A DNA stretch of 64,000 nt, from assembly GCA_022827345.1 (NCBI GenBank), contig JAJDTB010000007.1:62001-126000 (forward strand). The letters are read 5' to 3'. This document shows, piece by piece, positions 47,924 through 57,599 of this stretch. This stretch comes from Gemmatimonadota bacterium (lineage in GTDB: Bacteria; Gemmatimonadota; Gemmatimonadetes; Longimicrobiales; Gaopeijiaceae). Within the stretch, counting starts at the first letter, position 1; each line of letters starts with the position of its first letter. The notes beneath the pieces were generated by a model. That model was not told the origin of the DNA and ran no database searches. It worked only from the letters and a program-made list of their open reading frames with translations. The position numbers were made by a program, and so were the translations under genes.

Positions 47924-49591
47924 ATGAACGATAGCAACAGGCCGATCGTCCTGATCATCTGTGACGGATGGGGCGTCGGGGCGACGGACCCGGCGGAGGT
48001 CGAGCGCTGGGGCAACGCGGTCGCCATGGCGCGCACTCCCGTGCGTGACAGGCTGCTCGCCGAGTGCCCCTGGAGCTTCCTGGGGACCTCCGGTGAAGCG
48101 GTGGGCCTGCCTCCCGGACAGATGGGCAACTCCGAGGTCGGACACCTGAACCTGGGCGCCGGCCGAATCGTGCATCAGGACGTCACGCGCATTTCGATGG
48201 CAATCCGGGACGGCTCCTTCTTCGAGATCGCCGCCCTGCGCGACCTGGGCGCCGCACTCAGGAGGTCGGGCGGCGCGCTGCACCTGATCGGCCTCTGCTC
48301 GGACGGCGGCGTCCACAGCGACATCTCCCACCTTCACGCGCTGCTGGACTGGGCGGCCCGCGCGGGAATCCCGGCCCGGGTCCATGTGGTCACCGACGGC
48401 CGCGACACGTCGCCGACCTCGGGGCTGGGGTGGATCGAGGAGTTGGAGGCGCGATCGCGATCGAACGGAGGCGCCCGCGCGCGGCAGGGCGACGCTGCAG
48501 CGCCGACCGAGGACCGTGAAAACACGACGGGCCGGGCGGCCCTGCGCATAGCCACCGTATCCGGCCGCTACTTCGCCATGGACCGCGACCGCCGCTGGCC
48601 GCGGACGGAGCGCGCCTACCGCGCGATGGTCGATGCCGAGGGCCCGCGCGTAGACAGCGCCTCCGCGTACGTCGCCCGGTGCTACGCGGAAGGCACCACC
48701 GACGAATTCCTGCCACCGGTTGTCGTGGCGCCCGCCGGAGAGGCCGGTTCCGGATCCGGTGACGGTGTCGGGGGAAGCCCCCACGGCATCCGCCCCACCG
48801 ACGGCATCCTCTTCTTCAACTTCCGCGCCGACCGGGCCCGCCAGCTCACCGCCGCGCTGACGGATCACACCTTCCCCCACTTCCCCCGGCCCCGCGGCCC
48901 CTGCGCCCGACTCGTCGCAATGACCCGCTACGAGGACGATTTCCCCCACCCCGTCCTCTTTCCTCCGCGCACGCTGGCGCGCGTTCTGGGCGATGTCCTC
49001 GCCCGCTCCGGCCGCACACAGCTCCGCATGGCCGAGACGGAGAAATACCCGCACGTCACCTACTTCTTCAACGGCGGCGTCGAGGAGGCCTTTCCCGGCG
49101 AGGACCGCCACCTCATCCCCTCGCCGCAGGTCGCCACCTACGACCTCAAGCCCGAAATGAGCGCGCTGGAACTCACCGACGCCCTGGTCGGCCACATCGC
49201 CGAGGGCCGGCACGACTTCGTTCTCGTCAACTATGCCAACGCCGACATGGTGGGTCACACCGGAAGCATCCCGGCGGCAGTCGCCGCAGTCGAGACGGTC
49301 GACGCCTGCGTCGGGCGGGTTCTGGAGGCCGTGGCACAGGCCGGCGGCACCGCTCTGGTCACGGCCGATCACGGCAACGCCGAGAAAATGCTCGCCGAGG
49401 ACGGGAGTCCATTCACGGCGCACACCACCTTCCCCGTCCGGCTCATCCTCTCCGCGCCGCCGGGAGCCGCTCCGCTGGCCGTGAGCGACGGGATCCTGGC
49501 CGATGTCGCCCCCACCGTCCTTCATCTCCTTGGCATGCCCCAACCACGCGCGATGACGGGGCGAAGCTTGCTGACCACCCCAGGGGCGTGA
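47924..49591 (+). CDS. gpmI: 2,3-bisphosphoglycerate-independent phosphoglycerate mutase
   Basis: ICDGWGVG, GQMGNSEVGHLNLGAGRIVHQDVTRI, HVVTDGRDTSP, TADHGNAEKM. Confidence 0.95.
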   Translation: MNDSNRPIVLIICDGWGVGATDPAEVERWGNAVAMARTPVRDRLLAECPWSFLGTSGEAVGLPPGQMGNSEVGHLNLGAGRIVHQDVTRISMAIRDGSFFEIAALRDLGAALRRSGGALHLIGLCSDGGVHSDISHLHALLDWAARAGIPARVHVVTDGRDTSPTSGLGWIEELEARSRSNGGARARQGDAAAPTEDRENTTGRAALRIATVSGRYFAMDRDRRWPRTERAYRAMVDAEGPRVDSASAYVARCYAEGTTDEFLPPVVVAPAGEAGSGSGDGVGGSPHGIRPTDGILFFNFRADRARQLTAALTDHTFPHFPRPRGPCARLVAMTRYEDDFPHPVLFPPRTLARVLGDVLARSGRTQLRMAETEKYPHVTYFFNGGVEEAFPGEDRHLIPSPQVATYDLKPEMSALELTDALVGHIAEGRHDFVLVNYANADMVGHTGSIPAAVAAVETVDACVGRVLEAVAQAGGTALVTADHGNAEKMLAEDGSPFTAHTTFPVRLILSAPPGAAPLAVSDGILADVAPTVLHLLGMPQPRAMTGRSLLTTPGA

Positions 49592-49658
49592 TAGTCTGGG
49601 CGTCGGCCCTCGCGCCAGCAGGGACCCACCAACCAACCCCAGGAACAGCGATACGCAC

Positions 49659-50225
49659 TTGAGGGACAACCCGTACACCCGAATGGTCGACAGAGTGACC
49701 AGCAGCCTCGGGCGGTTCATCTCGTGGATGGCCCTGCTCATGGTGCTGATCGGCGCCTACAACGCCATCGCGCGGTATCTGGGACGGTTCATCGGCGTCA
49801 ATCTCAGCTCCAATCTCTACCTGGAGCTGCAATGGTATCTCTTCTCCCTGATCTTCCTGCTCGGCGCCGGGTACGCCCTCAAGGAGAACGCCCACGTGAG
49901 GGTCGACGTCGTCTACGGCCGGCTCGAGGCGAGGGCGCGCGCCTGGATCAACGTGGTCGGCTCGGTGCTGATGCTGATCCCGTTCTCGATCTTCGTGCTG
50001 TGGGTGTCATGGCCCTCGATCCGGAACTCGTGGGCGGTGCGCGAGATGTCGCCCGATCCGGGGGGGCTGCCGCGGTATCCGCTGAAAGCCGTGATTATCG
50101 TGGCGTTTGTGCTGCTGCTGGCCCAGGGAGTATCGGAGTTGGTGAAGGACGTGGCGCTCCTGCGGCGGGGCGCGGACGCCGAGGCCGATGATGACGCGGC
50201 CCACCCCGGGGGAATCGGACTGTAA
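49659..50225 (+). CDS. dctQ: TRAP transporter small permease (DctQ)
   Basis: TTG start; four hydrophobic helices, NLYLELQWYLFSLIFLLGAGYALKENAHVRVDVVYG. Confidence 0.9.
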   Translation: MRDNPYTRMVDRVTSSLGRFISWMALLMVLIGAYNAIARYLGRFIGVNLSSNLYLELQWYLFSLIFLLGAGYALKENAHVRVDVVYGRLEARARAWINVVGSVLMLIPFSIFVLWVSWPSIRNSWAVREMSPDPGGLPRYPLKAVIIVAFVLLLAQGVSELVKDVALLRRGADAEADDDAAHPGGIGL

Positions 50226-51547
50226 TGGAAGCGAACATCCTCGCTCCGTTGATGTTCGTGGTGGTCTTCCTGATCATCTTCAGCGGGTATCCGGTCGCTT
50301 TTGCCCTGGGCGGTGCGTCGCTGATCTTCGCGTTCATCGGCGTCGAGCTCGGCATATTCGACTGGAATCTCCTCTTCGCGATGCCCGAGCGGATCTTCGG
50401 GGTGATGTCGAACTACGTGCTCCTGGCCGTCCCCTTCTTCATCTTCATGGGGCTGGTGCTGGAGAAGGCGAAGCTCGCCGAGGATCTGCTGACGACGATC
50501 GGCACGCTCTTCGGGCGTCTGCGCGGCGGGCTGGCGCTGGGGGTCGTGGTGGTGGGGGCGATGCTGGCCGCGGCGACCGGCGTCGTGGGCGCGTCGGTTG
50601 TTGCGATGGGGAGCATCTCGCTGCCGGTGATGCTGCGCTACAAGTACTCGGCGCGGCTGTCGTCGGGGGTGATTCTGGCGTCGGGGACGCTGGGGCAGAT
50701 CATCCCGCCGAGCATCGTTCTGGTGGTGCTGGCGGATCAGCTCGGCATCTCGGTCGGGGACCTCTTCATCGGCGGACTGGTGCCGGGGCTCATGCTGGCC
50801 GGAATGTACGCGCTCTACGTTGGGGGCGTGGCGATGGTCAAGCCCGAAGCCGCGCCAGCGCTTCCGCCCGAGATGACCGATGTCGACTTCAAGGTGCTGA
50901 TGCGCAGGGTGGCGGTGGTCATGCTGCCGCCGCTGCTGCTCATCCTGATCGTGCTGGGGTCGATCTTCGCCGGGATCGCCACCCCGACAGAGGCCGGAGC
51001 GATCGGGTCGGTGGGTGCGATCCTCCTTGCCAGCGCGCGCGGCCGCATGTCGATGACCGTGCTGCGCGACTCGTGCCTCGGGGCGACCAAGCTCACCACG
51101 ATGGTCATGTTCCTGCTGATCGGGTCGACCGCCTTCGCGCTCGTCTTCCGCGGCCTCTATGGCGACATCTGGATCGAGGACCTGCTCACCACGCTGCCCG
51201 GCGGCCGGATCGGCCTGCTCCTGGTCGCCAACCTGACCATCTTCATCCTGGGCTTCTTCCTGGACTTCTTCGAGATCGCGTTCATCATCATTCCGCTGCT
51301 GGCGCCCGCCGCCGCGCTCATGGGAATCGACCTCGTGTGGTTCGGCGTGATGATCGGGATGAACCTGCAGACTTCGTTCCTGACGCCGCCCTTCGGCTTC
51401 GCGCTCTTCTACCTGCGGGGTGTGGCTCCCCCGGAGGTGAAGACGACAGACCTCTACCGTGCGGTGATTCCGTTCATCATCATCCAGCTGATCGGCCTGA
51501 TGCTGATCATCCAGTGGCCGCAGCTGGTGACGGGGCTGGTGCCCTGA
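50225..51547 (+). CDS. dctM: TRAP transporter large permease (DctM)
   Basis: GYPVAFALGG, LGQIIPPSIVLVVLAD, ATPTEAGAIGSVGAILL, FLTPPFGFALFYLRG. Confidence 0.96.
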   Translation: MEANILAPLMFVVVFLIIFSGYPVAFALGGASLIFAFIGVELGIFDWNLLFAMPERIFGVMSNYVLLAVPFFIFMGLVLEKAKLAEDLLTTIGTLFGRLRGGLALGVVVVGAMLAAATGVVGASVVAMGSISLPVMLRYKYSARLSSGVILASGTLGQIIPPSIVLVVLADQLGISVGDLFIGGLVPGLMLAGMYALYVGGVAMVKPEAAPALPPEMTDVDFKVLMRRVAVVMLPPLLLILIVLGSIFAGIATPTEAGAIGSVGAILLASARGRMSMTVLRDSCLGATKLTTMVMFLLIGSTAFALVFRGLYGDIWIEDLLTTLPGGRIGLLLVANLTIFILGFFLDFFEIAFIIIPLLAPAAALMGIDLVWFGVMIGMNLQTSFLTPPFGFALFYLRGVAPPEVKTTDLYRAVIPFIIIQLIGLMLIIQWPQLVTGLVP

Positions 51548-51575
51548 GGCGGACACCGGCGCTGCCATGATTCAC

Positions 51576-52595
51576 CTACGTGGCAGCTGCTACTGAATCC
51601 TCGAGGCCCCGCTCCGGATCGAGACCGAGAAGGAACTCCTCGGCGGGGACACACAGCACGCCCCCACGCACGAGCCTGTGCCTGCCGCGGTACAGCAGCA
51701 CCCGCCGGGCTTCCGGGTACTCGTCTCCGAAAGAACCCAGTCCCCGGAGGTCCGCTGGCCGGATGCGGGTCGCGTTCACGACGTCGAACGCCCAAAGGCC
51801 GGAACTGCCATAGAGCACGAAGTCGACCTCAGCCCCTCCGCGCGTCCGCCAGTAGTAGAGTCTGGCGTCGTCTCGCGAATAGGCCAGCCATGCCCTCAGA
51901 TGCTGTGCCACCAGCCCTTCCAGCGCCGGGCCGGCCAGTTCGGCGGGCCGGTCCAGTGGGCCCGCGGGACGCAGACTGCGGTAGACGCCGCAGTCGAAGT
52001 AGAAGAACCGGGGGTGCGCCACCAGGCGGCGCTTGGCGCGCCGCGTGAAGACAGGGAGGTGGAACGACAGCAGGAGATCTTCGAGCAGTTCGAGATAGCC
52101 GGCTACGGTGCTTCGGCTCGTCTCGCATTCGCGGGCGAGTTCGCTGACGTTGAGCGTGGCCGCGTGAGAGAAGGCGGCCGCCTCGAGAAAACGGGAGAAG
52201 CTGCCGACATCGCGCACCAGCCCCTCGGCACGGACCTCCTGCTCCACGTAGAGCGCCGCGTAGGCAGCCAGTGTGGCCCGGGGATCGTCCGAAGACACCA
52301 CGGTCGGGACGGTGCCGAGCCTGAGGCCGGTGGCGAGATCGAATGCCGCTCCCATCTCTCCGGCCATGAATGGGTGCATGGAACGCAGGATTGCGCGGCC
52401 GGCGAGCAGGTTCACTCCTCCGCGCCGAAGCTTGCGGGCGCTGGAGCCGGTCAGGACGAACCGCTGCTGGTGCCCGGACTCGATGAGGTGGTGCACCACG
52501 TTCAGGAGTTCTGGAACCCGCTGGATTTCGTCGACGACGATGTCGCTTGTCGGTGCCGTCCGCCCATGGGCTGCGCGGTCCCCCGCAGGTCGTAG
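51576..52595 (-). pseudogene. 5'-truncated AAA ATPase (DUF4143 family) lacking Walker A
   Basis: Frame reads ...TSDIVVDEIQRVPELLNVVHHLIESGHQQRFVLTGSSARKLRRGGVNLLAGRA (Walker B onward, ORF track starts at 52499); no P-loop upstream because dctP begins there. Confidence 0.75.
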
Positions 52596-53798
52596 CTACC
52601 CCGCGTTTGACGTCGACGAACGGGCGGGGAAGGCGAAGCTCGCGAAGCGCAATTCGGCGGTGCCGAACCACTGGTAGGACGCCTCCTTGAAGTTCCGCCA
52701 GTGGTCGTAGACCTGACGATACTGCTGGTCGGCGGCCGCGTAGTCCTCCAGGATTTCGCCGATCGTCGTGCGCGCGACGCTCATGATGTCGTCCGAGAAG
52801 GACCGCATCTGGGTGCCGCCCTCGATGAGGCGCTGCAGCGCGCCCGGGTTCATGGCGTCGTAGTAGTAGAGCATCCGGCGCGCGCTGGCCTTGGCCGCCA
52901 CCTCGAAGACCGCCTGGTAGTCGCTCGGGAGCTGGGCCCACGCCTGCTGGTTGACCTCGTAGGAAACGGAGGCCGACGGCTCCCACCAGCCGGGGTAGTA
53001 GTAGTAGGGCGCGGCCTGGTGCAGGCCGAGCTTCTCGTCGTCGTAGGGACCCACCCACTCGGTGGCGTCGATGGCGCCGCGCTCGAGCGCCGGATAGATG
53101 TCGCCGCCGGCCAGGACCTGGACCGTGACGCCCATGCGGTCCATGACATCGCCGCCCAGCCCCGGGATCCGCATCTTGAGGCCGCGCAGATCTTCGGCCG
53201 AATTCACCTCGCGGCGGAACCATCCGCCCATCTGACCGCCCGTGTTGCCGCCGGGGAAGGAAATGATGTTGAAGTCGGAGAAGACGCTGCGAACGACATC
53301 CAGTCCCCCGCCCTCGTTGAGCCACGCGTCCTGCTGGCGTGCGGTCATTCCGAACGGCACGCCGGCGTCGAAGGCGAGTGCCTGGTTCTTGCCCGTGTAG
53401 TAGTAGCTCGTGCTCTGGCCGACCTGGACCGTACCCTGCTGCACGGCGTCCATGACCTGCAGGCCCGGCACGAGCTCGCCGGCCGGATAGGCACGGATCT
53501 GGAAGCGCCCTCCGGTCAGCGAGGAGGTGATCTCGCCGAGCATCTCGCCCGATCCGTAGATCGCGTCCAGGCCGCGGGGGAAGCTCGAAGCCATCCTCCA
53601 CATCACGCGCGGCTGTGTAACCACTGCCGGGGCCCCGCCGGACTCGCCGCCGCCGGTTTCGCCGCCACACGCGGTGACCAGGCCCGCGCCGACCACGCCC
53701 GTGGCCGCGGCGCCGAGGAATTTTCGGCGATCGACCGATTCATCGCTTTTGCCGGAGGTGTTGGCCGGAACGGCCTTGTCGACAGTCTTCTTGCTCAT
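52596..53798 (-). CDS. dctP: TRAP transporter substrate-binding protein (DctP), Tat-type signal
   Basis: DRRKFLGAAATGVVGAGLVTACGG; GGDIYPALERGAIDATEWVGPYDDEKLGLH. Confidence 0.93.
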   Translation of the reverse strand: MSKKTVDKAVPANTSGKSDESVDRRKFLGAAATGVVGAGLVTACGGETGGGESGGAPAVVTQPRVMWRMASSFPRGLDAIYGSGEMLGEITSSLTGGRFQIRAYPAGELVPGLQVMDAVQQGTVQVGQSTSYYYTGKNQALAFDAGVPFGMTARQQDAWLNEGGGLDVVRSVFSDFNIISFPGGNTGGQMGGWFRREVNSAEDLRGLKMRIPGLGGDVMDRMGVTVQVLAGGDIYPALERGAIDATEWVGPYDDEKLGLHQAAPYYYYPGWWEPSASVSYEVNQQAWAQLPSDYQAVFEVAAKASARRMLYYYDAMNPGALQRLIEGGTQMRSFSDDIMSVARTTIGEILEDYAAADQQYRQVYDHWRNFKEASYQWFGTAELRFASFAFPARSSTSNAG

Positions 53799-53870
53799 CG
53801 CAGTGCTTTCCGTGAGAGACTTCGTTCTTCGCCCGGAGGTGTTGGCCGGGACCGATCGTCAGCCGTAAAG

Positions 53871-53900
53871 ATTAGCACAAATGCGGTTCGCCCGGCTAAT
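53871..53900. promoter_or_regulatory. Inverted repeat ATTAGC-N18-GCTAAT in divergent promoter region
   Basis: attagcacaaatgcggttcgcccggctaat between dctP and the divergent serine hydrolase. Confidence 0.35.
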
Positions 53901-53954
53901 GTGACGGACCGGCACCACCGCTGGACGCCGACACCGCATCAATGGAGGAACGCT

Positions 53955-55718
53955 CTGACCAGCCCATCCGCCCGCAACATCGCTCTGGCATTCGCCGTGG
54001 TGGCGGCTTCAGCCGGTTGTGAGCCCGCCGGGCCCGAGCGCGACTGGGTGATCGCCGAGTCGGACGATCTCTCCGCACTCGTCGACGCGCTCTTCGCCGG
54101 ACACGACGAACCGGCAGGTCCGGGCGGGATCGCGGCACTGGTTCACCGGGGCCGCGTTGTGCATCTCGACGGCTACGGTTCCGTCAACCGGGAGTTCCGG
54201 ATCCCCTGGACCCCGGACGCACGCTACCGGATCGCGTCCATTACAAAAGGGTTCACCGGTCACGCCACCCTTCTGTTGGCGGACGCTGGAAGGCTTGACC
54301 TTGACGACCCGGTACAGGAGCACCTGACCGATTTTCCGACCTTTCCCGTGCCGCTGACCATCCGCCACTTGGTCACCAACACCTCCGGGATATGGCAGGA
54401 CGAATGGCTCCTGCCGATGGCGGGTGTGACCGGGCACGCCACCCTGGACGAGATGTACGCGCTCACCCGCCGGCAGGACACGCTCAACTACGTGCCTGGA
54501 ACCGCCCACAACTACATCGACACCAACTGGCGCATGATGGCGCGGGTCATCGAGAACGTGACGGGTACGTCGTGGCAGGAAGCGCTGCGGGAATTGATCT
54601 TCGATCCGCTGGGCATGGACCAGACACTCACACCCCCCGACGTCGCGCAGGTATTCGACGGCCAGGGAACAACGTATCTGTCTGCGGGTGAGGGTGTTAC
54701 TCCCTTCCGTTTCGAGTTTCCCTTTCAGACCTCGGGCGATGGATCGCTCATTACCACCTTCGACGATTTCCTCCGCTGGCCCCTGCATCTGCGCGAGGGT
54801 TTCGAGGACGGCACCTCGATGTTCGACCGGCTCAAGGGCCCCACCCGGCTCGCCAGCGGCGACGACCTCGCCTACGGGTTCGGCCTCGGCCAGGAACGGC
54901 ACCGCGGACTGCGCGGCTGGGGGCACGGGGGCGCCACAGGCACCCATTGGGCGTTCTATCCCGAAATCGACCTCATCGTCGCGGTCTTCACCAACCACCT
55001 CGGCGCCCTGTCGGCAGGCGCGCTCCACACGCAGATGGTGGACGCGTTCCTCGCCTCGGACCTCGGCTCGGGCTATTCGGCGCCTGGAGAGATGGGCCCT
55101 GCCCCTCTCACGTTCGAGCAGCAGCAACTCCTCGCCGGCACCTTCGTCGATCCCGAAACCGGGGACTACCTGCGCTCGAGGGGGGAGCCCGGCTCGCTCA
55201 CCCACCAGTTCTCGGGCGCCCCCGCCCCGCTGCAGGGCGTCGGCGACTGCACCTTCCGGACGGTTCGGAACGTGCACATTCCGCCCATCGAGGTGGTGGT
55301 CCCCAGCTGTGACTCCGCGCCGCCCGCCGAACTCCAGGTCCACTGGAGCGCGTGGGACGCCCCGCGCCGCTTCCTGCGGGTGCCGACCGCCGACCCCGGA
55401 GCAGGCCTCCCTCATCACCCGCCCACCGATTATGTCGGCGCCTACTACTCCGACCAGCTGCGCGTCCACTGGCACGTGGAGAACGAGGGAAACCAGCTGA
55501 CCCTGCGCATTGGCGCCGGCGTCCAGACCGCGCAGACGTTCGATCTTCTGGCCACCGCCCCGGACGCGTTCATCGCGGAGCCGCACCGCCCGCCCATGCT
55601 CGACCTGCTCACCCTGCCGCCCCTCGCGATCAGGTTCCAGCGCGACGCGGGCGGCCGCATATCCACCCTGCACGTCTCGCTCGACCGGGTTCGGGGCGTG
55701 CGCTTCACCAGGAGGTAG
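53955..55718 (+). CDS. Class C beta-lactamase-related serine hydrolase lipoprotein
   Basis: Lipobox AASAGC; SxxK in RIASITKGFTGHATLLLADAGRL; YxN in NYIDTNW; candidate CTG start after GGAGG, or GTG at 53901. Confidence 0.85.
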   Translation: MTSPSARNIALAFAVVAASAGCEPAGPERDWVIAESDDLSALVDALFAGHDEPAGPGGIAALVHRGRVVHLDGYGSVNREFRIPWTPDARYRIASITKGFTGHATLLLADAGRLDLDDPVQEHLTDFPTFPVPLTIRHLVTNTSGIWQDEWLLPMAGVTGHATLDEMYALTRRQDTLNYVPGTAHNYIDTNWRMMARVIENVTGTSWQEALRELIFDPLGMDQTLTPPDVAQVFDGQGTTYLSAGEGVTPFRFEFPFQTSGDGSLITTFDDFLRWPLHLREGFEDGTSMFDRLKGPTRLASGDDLAYGFGLGQERHRGLRGWGHGGATGTHWAFYPEIDLIVAVFTNHLGALSAGALHTQMVDAFLASDLGSGYSAPGEMGPAPLTFEQQQLLAGTFVDPETGDYLRSRGEPGSLTHQFSGAPAPLQGVGDCTFRTVRNVHIPPIEVVVPSCDSAPPAELQVHWSAWDAPRRFLRVPTADPGAGLPHHPPTDYVGAYYSDQLRVHWHVENEGNQLTLRIGAGVQTAQTFDLLATAPDAFIAEPHRPPMLDLLTLPPLAIRFQRDAGGRISTLHVSLDRVRGVRFTRR

Positions 55719-55721
55719 CCG

Positions 55722-56483
55722 ATGGCGCGTACGGTCGTCGTCACCGGAGGAGCGAGCGGAATCGGGCGCGTGATCGCGCAGCGGTTCGCGGACGCCGGCT
55801 ACAGGGTCCACATCTTCGACATCGATGCCGGGGCCGTGGCGCAGGCGCTGAGCGAAAACGCCGCCTTCTCGGGCACGGTCGGGGATGTATCCGCACCCGC
55901 CGACGTGGCCCGCGGCATGCGCGACGCGACCAAAGCCATGGGCAGGGTGGACGCGCTGGTGAACGACGCGGCCATCCCCGGTCCCCGCCTACCGGTGGAG
56001 GAGATGCCGGAGGACGAATGGGACCGCACGATGCGGGTCAACCTCTACGGCCCGTTCTTCTGGACCAAGGCGGTGGTGCCGGAGATGAAAGCCAGGCGCG
56101 AGGGCTCGATTGTGAATATTTCGACGGGCAGCGTGCGGACCCTGCCGATCAATCGCTCGGTCTACAACGTGTCGAAGTGGGGGGTCGAGGGGCTGACCAA
56201 GACCGCGGCGCGCGAGCTGGGACCGTGGAACGTGCGCGTGAACGCGATTCAGCCGGGGATGGTGAACAACGAGCGCATGCGCATGATCGTGAAGCGGATC
56301 GCGGACCAGGAGGGTCGGTCGGCGGACGAGGTGGAGGACGAGTTCCTGCGGTTCATATCGATGCGCTGCAAGGTGGAGCCCGAGGACATCGCGGACATGG
56401 CCGTGTTCCTGTGCTCCGAGGGGGCGAGCCGGGTAACCGGGCAGGTGATCGCGGTCGACGGGCATATCGAATGGGAGCAGTAG
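55722..56483 (+). CDS. SDR family oxidoreductase
   Basis: TVVVTGGASGIGRVIAQRFADAGY; NDAAIPG; YNVSKWGVEGLTKTAARELGPWNVRVNAIQPG. Confidence 0.93.
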   Translation: MARTVVVTGGASGIGRVIAQRFADAGYRVHIFDIDAGAVAQALSENAAFSGTVGDVSAPADVARGMRDATKAMGRVDALVNDAAIPGPRLPVEEMPEDEWDRTMRVNLYGPFFWTKAVVPEMKARREGSIVNISTGSVRTLPINRSVYNVSKWGVEGLTKTAARELGPWNVRVNAIQPGMVNNERMRMIVKRIADQEGRSADEVEDEFLRFISMRCKVEPEDIADMAVFLCSEGASRVTGQVIAVDGHIEWEQ

Positions 56484-56486
56484 GCG

Positions 56487-57509
56487 ATGGGCGACAACAA
56501 GACTGAATGGGCCGTCTCACCCCAGGCCGCCACGCTCCACGACGAATCCCTCGTGTGGGACATGGTCTTCGTCTGGGAGCCAGACCACGGCAACGACTCC
56601 CGCCTTTTTCCGCGCTGGCGAGCCGCCGGAGTCGATTTCGTTTCCGTGCACCCCGCCGGCGACCGCCACAACATCGGCGAGGCCATGCGGCGGATCGCCA
56701 GCTGCCGCCGCCAGATCCTGAGCCGGCCCGACCGCTACGTGCTCGTCAATACCGTCGACGACATCCTGGGCGCCAAACGCGACGGGAAGCTTGCCGTCGG
56801 ACTGCACCTGGAGGGGTTCCGCTGTCTGGAGCGCGACCTCAACCTGATCGAGACCTACTACAAGCTCGGGGTGCGCTTCGTGCACCCCATCTTCAACCTC
56901 GTCAACTCGATCGGCGGGGGCTCGGCGGACCGCATCGACATCGGGCTCACCCAGTTCGGCATCAAGGTCGTCCACGAGATGAACCGCGTCGGCATGCTCG
57001 TCGACGCCGCGCACGCGGGCTACCGCACCACCCTCGAGATGATGGAGGTGTCGCGCGCGCCGGTGATCTTCTCGCACCTCGGCTGCCACTCCATCCGCGA
57101 GCACTTCCGCAACGTCCGCGACAACCAGATCGAGGCGTGTGCAGCCGTTGGGGGCGTGATCGGGATCACCAGCGCGGGCTTCTACCTGGGCGACACGAGC
57201 ACCGAGACCTACTTCCGGCACCTCGACCATGTAGCGCAGCTCGTGGGACCGCAGCATGTCGGAATCGGCCTCGACAACCTGGACAAGCCCGGGCTGGAGT
57301 TCCTGCGGCGGTTCATCGACGCGCGGCCGGACGAGTGGCCCGGCAAGGAGCAGGGGTTGTGGGAGCCTCTGGCATGCTTCGAGATCGAGCAGCTGCCCGA
57401 CCTCACCGATCTCATGCTGCAACGGGGATATGGCGAGGACGACGTGCGCGGCATCCTCGGCGGCAACTGGCTGCGGGTGTGCGGCGAAGTGTGGAAGGAG
57501 CCGCGCTGA
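56487..57509 (+). CDS. Membrane dipeptidase (peptidase M19) family, divergent
   Basis: LAVGLHLEGFRCLERDLNLIETYYKLGVRFVHP; VDAAHAGYRTTLEMMEVSRAPVIFSHLGCHSI; HVGIGLDNLDKPG. Confidence 0.85.
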   Translation: MGDNKTEWAVSPQAATLHDESLVWDMVFVWEPDHGNDSRLFPRWRAAGVDFVSVHPAGDRHNIGEAMRRIASCRRQILSRPDRYVLVNTVDDILGAKRDGKLAVGLHLEGFRCLERDLNLIETYYKLGVRFVHPIFNLVNSIGGGSADRIDIGLTQFGIKVVHEMNRVGMLVDAAHAGYRTTLEMMEVSRAPVIFSHLGCHSIREHFRNVRDNQIEACAAVGGVIGITSAGFYLGDTSTETYFRHLDHVAQLVGPQHVGIGLDNLDKPGLEFLRRFIDARPDEWPGKEQGLWEPLACFEIEQLPDLTDLMLQRGYGEDDVRGILGGNWLRVCGEVWKEPR

Positions 57510-57547
57510 GGGCTCTCTGAGCGGCATTGGCCGGCGTGACTGCGGCG

Positions 57548-57599
57548 ATGCATGCATATGGTCTTGCGGAATCTGTATACAAACCCGTACACGTTAGAC
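57548..57599 (+). promoter_or_regulatory. AT-rich palindromic region ~200 nt upstream of susC-like gene
   Basis: ATGCATGCAT (57548-57557) and TGTATACA (57574-57581) palindromes in a ~290-nt noncoding leader. Confidence 0.3.

Noticed and set aside
47813-49741. 642-aa minus ORF opposite gpmI
   Set aside because: Antisense to a clearly identified essential enzyme; no recognisable motif.
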